Under the pieces are notes generated by a model. It was not told the DNA's origin and did no database searches. It saw only the letters and a list, made by a program, of their open reading frames with translations. The translations under genes and the position numbers were made by a program. Positions 59,701-64,000 of a DNA stretch of 64,000 bases are shown piece by piece (position 1 is the stretch's first letter; each line of letters starts with the position of its first letter). Source of the DNA: Notolepis coatsorum (taxonomy: Eukaryota; Chordata; Actinopteri; Aulopiformes; Paralepididae); NCBI GenBank assembly GCA_963971535.1, contig CAXASK010002072.1:27501-91500 (forward strand), written 5' to 3'.

Positions 59701-60443
59701 TACCTTTTAATGAATTGAAAGATCTGTATAATTTAAGAGATAGTGAATTCATGTTGTACTTTCAGTTGAGATCTGTAGTAAGATCAGTATCCATGAAAAA
59801 TAGAGATATGGGGATACATAAGGATTTGGATGACAGACTAAGAAGGATCGCTTCAGAAAGGAGGTCAGTATCTAAGATCTATAGGTTACTGTCACTTAGC
59901 TCATCAGATGGCCTGGCCTCCATTAAACAGCAGTGGGAGAGGGATTTGAAGGTCTCCTTGACTGCTCCACAATGGGAGACGGTTTTAAAAAATACAACAA
60001 CATCATCAAAATGTGTAAGATATAAAATGATACAATTAAAGGTAGTTCATCGAGCTTATATTACACCATGTAAAATTAAAAAAATGGATCAAGCCATCTC
60101 AGATTTGTGCTGGCATGGATGTGGGGAGGTAGGAACACTCATCCACATGTTGTGGCATTGCCCCACAGTGAAGAGTTTTTGGCACAAGGTCATTTTAAGA
60201 CTATCCTCTATTCTCAGTGTTAAGATACCCTTATGTCCAAAAGTCTGCCTCTTGGGCATAGGGGTAGTTGGTATACAATCAGCACTTACGCAACGCATCA
60301 TTACACTAGCACATATGTCAGTTAAGCGTACTATCATGATGAACTGGAAGATCCAAAAGCCAAATTGTTTCTGCATGGACACCTGGATGAGGGATTTCAT
60401 GGACCTATTGACAAATGGAACGAGCAGCCTCAACGCTCGCTGA
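56715..60443 (+). CDS. L1 ORF2p, endonuclease and reverse transcriptase
   Basis: A 1,242-residue protein. Its N-terminal APE endonuclease has ISWNVNRVSNKTKR, MLQETHLKDED, YLGGDLNLVSD, SRIDYFLF and the catalytic ISDHAPMSV. The reverse transcriptase has GKAPGNDGYTLEFYKQF, NYRPLSLLNSDYKLFAKILA, DQVGFIKGRHVSNNMRRL, ALSLDAEKAFDRIEW, RQGCPVSPSLFILALEPLA and the catalytic ANLYADDVLLTL. Near the C-terminus, CWHGCGEVGTLIHMLWHC is the L1 C-x3-C-x7-H-x4-C knuckle. The protein nicks DNA and primes reverse transcription at the target. All key motifs are present without a stop. The ORF has an ATG at 56,715 and a second at 56,718, where the conserved region starts (MATINMISW). Confidence 0.95.
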   Translation: MMATINMISWNVNRVSNKTKRYKVISHLKSLDCDVAMLQETHLKDEDSIKLRQRWVGQAYSAPGTGASRGVSILIAKRLTFRLSQKIIDKDGRFIILSGFLQNTKCTLVNVYAPNIGQAEFLSKLSVALSHFAADHIYLGGDLNLVSDPAVDRSGHPLISDGALSAALNELQVSLALTDIWRVVNSLAREYTFYSHAHNSYSRIDYFLFSQCTVENVMECNIHNIIISDHAPMSVRLALSVNNHKSKQWRFNNSLLKDQEFVSLINERITEFININLKSVPSIQMVWEAFKATCRGWIISYSTARKKKMIMKKNNLILELKAVETQHMLNPGNIQLKNTMLILKTELQSIIHEETAFALFRLSRKYFESGDKAGKMLPLRLKQLENRQSIPFICDSTGAVIYEQTEINKAFSDFYSKLYQSEGSKKQEDMDIFFKDISLPTLQEVEREHLEGPIRESEIISAMNLLSTGKAPGNDGYTLEFYKQFQHRLTPLLTLVFNDIIVHQSMPQSMCQATISLLPKPDKDHSQMGNYRPLSLLNSDYKLFAKILAMRIETVMPSLIHLDQVGFIKGRHVSNNMRRLFHVMSKAGNLQQPAVALSLDAEKAFDRIEWHYLFYVLTRFGFGPTVIHWVMALYNKPLASIKTNGIISQPFQLFRSTRQGCPVSPSLFILALEPLACAIRAEEKITGINIGGHDFKANLYADDVLLTLTQPCQSIPQVMKLIKAFGEFSGYKVNFNKSEAIPLNNLTHPSHIGSAPLQWRSQGMRYLGINIRTPIDTIFDSNGPHLLKTIREDIKRWTVLPISLWGRAEIIKMNILPRISFLISAVPLKFPSYWFKEINKLFTGFLWREKTPRISYKKLMRPRNSSGLSIPDVYSYYLSYNARFPLSWGYICKTEIGSWKWIEENILSELSKTVSLVSLWFHPKPNFKMDNPIIRFSCEIIKTLQKRLAFKGISLPSCPIWSNPLLMAGGSTLVNTSWQGKGIHQLGQIVKDGETIPFNELKDLYNLRDSEFMLYFQLRSVVRSVSMKNRDMGIHKDLDDRLRRIASERRSVSKIYRLLSLSSSDGLASIKQQWERDLKVSLTAPQWETVLKNTTTSSKCVRYKMIQLKVVHRAYITPCKIKKMDQAISDLCWHGCGEVGTLIHMLWHCPTVKSFWHKVILRLSSILSVKIPLCPKVCLLGIGVVGIQSALTQRIITLAHMSVKRTIMMNWKIQKPNCFCMDTWMRDFMDLLTNGTSSLNAR

Positions 60444-60723
60444 ACATGACCATGGAGAGGACGGTCCCTGGATCTATATAAGGACATATTTGGAGAATAC
60501 TTATGACTGAAAGCAGGAGTGTTTGATCTGCACCCCCCCCACCCCCCCCCATTTTGTTAGTATGTTTTGTCTGTATTGTACCGTTTGTGAGTTTTGTTTT
60601 GTCTGTATTGTACTGTATTGTATTGTTTATTGTTTGTGAGTTTAGTTTTGTCTGTATGGTACTGTATTTATGTTGAGCTGTTTTGTGTTTCAAACTATTA
60701 ATAAAAAAATAAATAAAAATAAA
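60444..60723 (+). other. L1 3' UTR
   Basis: It contains two C runs (60,532-60,550), repeated TTTTGTCTGTATTGTACTGT motifs and an A-rich terminus used for target-primed reverse transcription. Confidence 0.85.
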
Positions 60724-60751
60724 AATAATCTTCCCCACTGGTTTCTGCTCG
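60724..60751 (-). pseudogene. kdm6b: kdm6b exon, 5' half before the L1
   Basis: It starts at a TTTTCCTCAG acceptor (60,752-60,753) and encodes EQKPVGKI, continuing at 55,077 as IKFSTNIDL. The last 14 bases, 60,724-60,737, are the second copy of the L1 target duplication. Confidence 0.9.
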
Positions 60752-60778
60752 CTGAGGAAAAGAAAGACATAAACACGT

Positions 60779-61216
60779 TGGCCGCTATGAAAACCAGAGA
60801 CAAAAAATGCTCTGAACTTCATAAAAGTCAGACAAAGCTTTCCAAAAGCTCAAACAGTGAACTCCAAGCCCACGTGGTTGAACAAAAAATTCAAAGAAAC
60901 AGACTAAGAAATGACGTAAACACCATGATCAGAACCGCAAAAAGAAATTTCATCAACGACAAAACTGAGGAAAACAAAAACAAACCCTGCGAACTTTGGA
61001 AATTACTCAATAATCAACTAGGCTGCAGTAAAAAACTTAAAACCAGATTCTCAAACATAAACATAAAGACGGACAACACGCTCATCACAGACAAGCTCGA
61101 TGTAGCCAATTACTTAAACATCTTCTTCACAAACATAGCCACAACACTGGTAAACAAACTACCCTCCCACTCAGGGCATTATGGGGTAGAACACATAGTA
61201 GCATACTACAAAAACC
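60779..61216 (+). pseudogene. LINE copy 2, linker and start of reverse transcriptase
   Basis: The frame MKTRDKKCSELHKSQTKLSK through KPCELWKLLNNQLGCSKKLK to HIVAYYKNL is open and about 90 percent identical by eye to the first copy. It is cut by inserted DNA at about 61,217. Confidence 0.85.
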
Positions 61217-61217
61217 T

Positions 61218-61717
61218 AATAATAATGCAGGACCTGTTCAGAGGTCTTTAATTGGCATGCAACTATCCTCAATGTTTAGCGGTTAGCACACACGGTTACA
61301 CACACACACACCGGAACACACACGCATGCATTGTTCTTTGTAGGATCGCAGATGCGATTCATCTCTGCGATTAACCCATCCCGTCGTCCTTCCCCCCAAG
61401 GGCAGCTGGGAGCAGACAGGCGTCGGCGAGGGCCGCGCCAGGGGACCAATCCAAGTGCTCCTGCCCGTCTTCGTCAAGGACGCCACAGCGTTAGCGATCT
61501 GTTGTTGTGCATGTTTTTCCATTGGGTTTATCTTATCGGGGGGGAAACCCTTGTGAGCACGGGGAGAACATGCAAACTCCACACAGAAAGGCCTGGGAGA
61601 TACCCCACCTGGGTACCTGGGATCATGGAAACCTGGTCCCCAAGCGGGAATCAAACCCTGGACCTTCTTGCTGTGAGGCGACAGTGTTAACCACTATACC
61701 ACCGTGCCGCCACGGTG
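61218..61717 (-). mobile_element. tRNA-derived SINE (second family) inserted in LINE copy 2
   Basis: The minus strand begins GGCGGCACGGTGGTATAGTG, then GTTAACACTGTCGCCTCACA and GGGTTTGATTCCCG, giving tRNA-like A and B boxes. The body contains the widespread fish sequence CTTTCTGTGTGGAGTTTGCA and TGTTCTCCCCGTG. The outer ~45 bp (61,218-61,262) and a CA-rich part near 61,285-61,325 are not clearly SINE. The LINE resumes at GTCCACAAAGACGAC (61,718). Confidence 0.75.
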
Positions 61718-63308
61718 GTCCACAAAGACGACTTCAAACTTGAAATGGTAACAACCGATGAGGTACTCAAAAAATTTAGCGCCCTCCAACCTAACAAGGC
61801 CACTGGCCATGACAACATTCCCTCCAAATTCCTCAGAGACTCAGCAGCCGCCATCACCCCAGTCATCACACACATAATAAACCTCTCTATAAAACAGGGA
61901 CACGTCCCCAAGGACTTCAAAATTGCGAGAGTGACCCGTCTGCACAAAAAGGGCAGCAAATTAGACCCAGGCAACTACCACCCTGTTTCTAATCTTACCT
62001 CCATCTCGAAAGTCATGGAAAAAATAGTCTACGAACAGGTCGAAAAGTACCTGGCGGAAAAAAATCTAATCTACGAATTCCAATCTGGCTTCAGAACGTC
62101 CCACTCCACTGACACATGCCTCCTCTATTTGAACGACCACATCAAACAAGAGGTGGACGCAAGCAAATACTGCGGCATGGTCATGCTGGACCTACAAAAG
62201 GCCTTCGACACTGTCAATCACTCCATTCTGATTGACAAGCTAAAAGCAATTGGTTTTGATAGTTTAACAGTGAGCTGGATGCAATCCTAGCTGGAGGGGA
62301 GAGAACAGATGGTAGAGGTAAACGGTACCCTATCCCCCCCCCTCACAGTGAGCTGTGGTGTTCCACAAGGAAGCATACTAGGACCGCTACTCTTCCTAAT
62401 TTATGCAAATGACATGTCGTCAGCCTGTGACTGCAACTTGTTCCTGTTTGCGGATGACTCAGCCCTGCTGGTCTCTGACAAGAACAAGTTGCAGGTTGAA
62501 AAAACCCTCAGCTCGGAACTAGGCAAAATCTGCATATGGCTCGCTGATAACAAACTATCATTACACATGGGCAAAACAGAGTCCATTCTCTTCGGTTCAA
62601 ATAACAAACTCAGCAAGACCGACGGCTTCTCAGTTACAGTGGGTGACAATATTGTCACAAGGAAAGACGAAATTACCTACCTGGGTTCCATCCTAGAGGC
62701 AAATCTTTCCTGTGACAAAATGGCATCCAATGTAATAAAAAAAAGTCAACCAACAAACTAGATTCTTGTACCGGATCTCCTCTCTGGTAAACAAGAATAC
62801 CCTGAAGACTCTGGCAGGAGCACTCATTCAAGGGTACTACGACTATGCGTGCACCTCATGGTACCAAAGCACCTCAAAGGCGCTTAAAACAAGATTACAA
62901 ACATCACAAAACAAACTGGTCAGACTACTACTTGACCTTACCCCCAGAACCCACCTCACCCCTGCCCACTTTGACAACCTAGGATGGCTTAGAGTAGACG
63001 ACAGAGTACAGCAACTTGCAATGGGCCTGGTCTACAAGATACACTATACGACCGGGATGCCCATGTACATGTCAAAATACTTCCCAAAGGTCAGTGAATA
63101 CCACAACCACTACACCAGAGGAAGCTCAACAAATCATGTTAAACCCAGATTCGGATCAAACAAGGGATTAAACACGTTTCGCAATTATGCCACAACAATG
63201 TGGAACGCCCTACCCACAGCTGTAAAGGAATGTGAATCCCTGCCCACATTCAAAACCGCTCTTAAAGAGCACCTACGGGAGGCTGCAATTCGAAACTGGC
63301 CACCGTAA
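61718..63308 (+). pseudogene. LINE copy 2, reverse transcriptase body
   Basis: It retains GHDNIPSKFLRDSAAAITPV, MLDLQKAFDTVNHSIL, CGVPQGSILGPLLFLIY and FADDSALLV. Relative to copy 1 there is a TAC-to-TAG stop at 62,288-62,290, an extra A in the A-run near 62,747 that shifts the frame, and a TAG at 62,759-62,761. The C-terminal 180 codons are open again (62,766-63,308). It is therefore dead for protein production. Confidence 0.9.
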
Positions 63309-63577
63309 ATGCCCAAAACCCCCACCACCTCCTAATAGACAGTCTCCTCCCCACCGCATGTATATATTCCCTCCCCGCCGTATGTATATTTCTCTCCCAC
63401 CCACCCACCCCCTCCTAATGTACAGTCCCCTCCCCATCATATGTATATACTCTGTCAGGATCTAGGGGTAACAGTACTGTATATTTGAATACCGTTTATG
63501 TCACAAATGTATCAGTACTAAATACCTATATGTCATGTATGTTGTGTATGTCATAAATGTCTATATGAATTGAAAAT

Positions 63578-63703
63578 GAGGAGGGGCGGCTACGTGGCAT
63601 AGTGGGCAATGCGCTCGCCACAAAATCTGGAGACGCTGGGCTTGCCTGTTCGAGCCCAGCACTCCACATTTGCTTTCAGTTTAGTTGGTCGTACGTACTA
63701 ATT
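63578..63703 (+). mobile_element. tRNA-derived SINE, 5' part
   Basis: GGCGGCTACGTGGCATAGTG (A-box region) and GTTCGAGCCCAGCACTCCAC (B box), the same family as 541-713. It interrupts the 3' UTR of LINE copy 2 and is itself cut short by the next repeat near 63,703. Confidence 0.75.
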
Positions 63704-64000
63704 AGAGCTGGGCCGTTAACGGCGTTAACGTGCTGCGTTATCGCGAGACTAGTATCGCGCGATAATATAATTGACGCCGTTAATCTTTTTCACAACGTTG
63801 GGTCTGTATTGTCCTTAAATACTTGCCGTAGTTCCCAGCTGTGGTACCAGGAAGTGATTGCACTTCCGGAGCTGTAGTCAGAATAATGTGTTAAACTAAA
63901 GTAGTGGTCCGGTAATCATTGTTATACAGGTGAGGTTAAGAAGTCCTCAGGATATAACACAATTCGGCGATGAGGACGTCTGAATCTGCACAATGCAAGA
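63704..64000. mobile_element. Start of a hAT-like repeat, runs off the window
   Basis: AGAGCTGGGCCGTTAACGGC, then GTTAACGTGCTGCGTTATCG and CGCGATAAT resemble termini of a common fish hAT-like repeat. No far end is seen, so the assignment is tentative. Confidence 0.35.

Larger units (their letters stand above)
55078..60723 (+). mobile_element. Full-length L1-clade LINE with both ORFs open
   Basis: 5,646 bp flanked by a perfect 14-bp target duplication AATAATCTTCCCCA (55,064-55,077 and 60,724-60,737). It has a ~196-bp 5' UTR, ORF1, a 600-bp inter-ORF region with a (TA)n tract, ORF2, a ~280-bp 3' UTR and an A-rich end (AATAAAAAAATAAATAAAAA). Neither ORF has a stop or frameshift. It inserted antisense into a kdm6b coding exon. 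Perfect duplications and open ORFs indicate a young, possibly still mobile, copy. Confidence 0.93.
60776..63576 (+). mobile_element. Second CR1/L2-like LINE copy, 5'-truncated
   Basis: It aligns with 42,040-44,400 of the near-complete copy, starting in the linker between endonuclease and reverse transcriptase (CCGCTATGAAAACCAGAGAC). It is interrupted at 61,218-61,717 by SINE-containing DNA and ends in the 3' UTR at GAATTGAAAATGAGG, where another SINE starts. It inserted in the kdm6b intron upstream of the L1-hit exon, close to its acceptor. Confidence 0.9.

Overview
The window is vertebrate nuclear DNA, almost certainly from a teleost fish. Evidence: split exons with GT/AG sites, a recognisable kdm6b (JMJD3) gene fragment, L1, L2 and CR1-like LINEs with fish-type 3' tails, several hAT transposons with 8-bp target duplications, tRNA-derived SINEs, a mariner-type MITE, and long CA, TAA and TTA microsatellites. 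No prokaryotic gene organisation is present and no LTR or viral element was recognised. It is a repeat-rich accessory region with two broken host loci.

Layout. 1-4.3 kb: a short conserved-looking exon, a SINE, a 45-bp tandem repeat split by a 1.16-kb hAT, a (CA)n tract, a 404-bp perfect (TAA)n tract and LINE tails. 4.48-5.92 kb: promoter-like DNA and two exons of a C2H2-type zinc-finger gene on the + strand. 5.87-31.18 kb: one continuous 25.3-kb minisatellite of 35-bp and 41-bp units (roughly 700 copies) with a 200-N assembly gap at 17,403-17,602. 31.18-31.77 kb: the 3' part of the same zinc-finger exon, with a perfect triplication of a 114-bp in-frame unit and a third zinc finger, then repeat sequence. 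The first and last minisatellite units lie in the same reading frame as the flanking zinc-finger coding sequence. The simplest reading is that one coding segment amplified inside the exon and broke the gene.

32-40.3 kb: nested MITE-like and hAT elements, a GC-rich stretch with two 5S-rRNA-like copies, and a 5'-truncated L2 LINE on the minus strand. Long matching inverted ends at 33.80 and 40.32 kb may bound a composite element. 40.4-45.1 kb: a nearly full-length CR1/L2-like LINE with a 2A-like peptide near its N-terminus, an endonuclease and a reverse transcriptase, followed by an inverted copy of its own 3' UTR. 45.4-45.6 kb: a second, oppositely oriented copy of the zinc-finger-gene promoter-like segment.

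45.9-60.8 kb: minus-strand exons of kdm6b, the H3K27 demethylase gene. They are clearly a pseudogene: the HxE iron-binding motif reads HQA, one exon has lost 2 bases, one acceptor and one donor are not recognisable, and a full-length L1 with both ORFs open (55,078-60,723) sits inside a coding exon with a perfect 14-bp target duplication. The exons are also out of order: two that encode sequence N-terminal to JmjC lie downstream of the JmjC exons. This implies a second partial copy, a rearrangement or a misassembly. 60.8-64 kb: a second CR1/L2-like LINE copy, interrupted by a SINE and mutated, then another SINE and the start of a further repeat.
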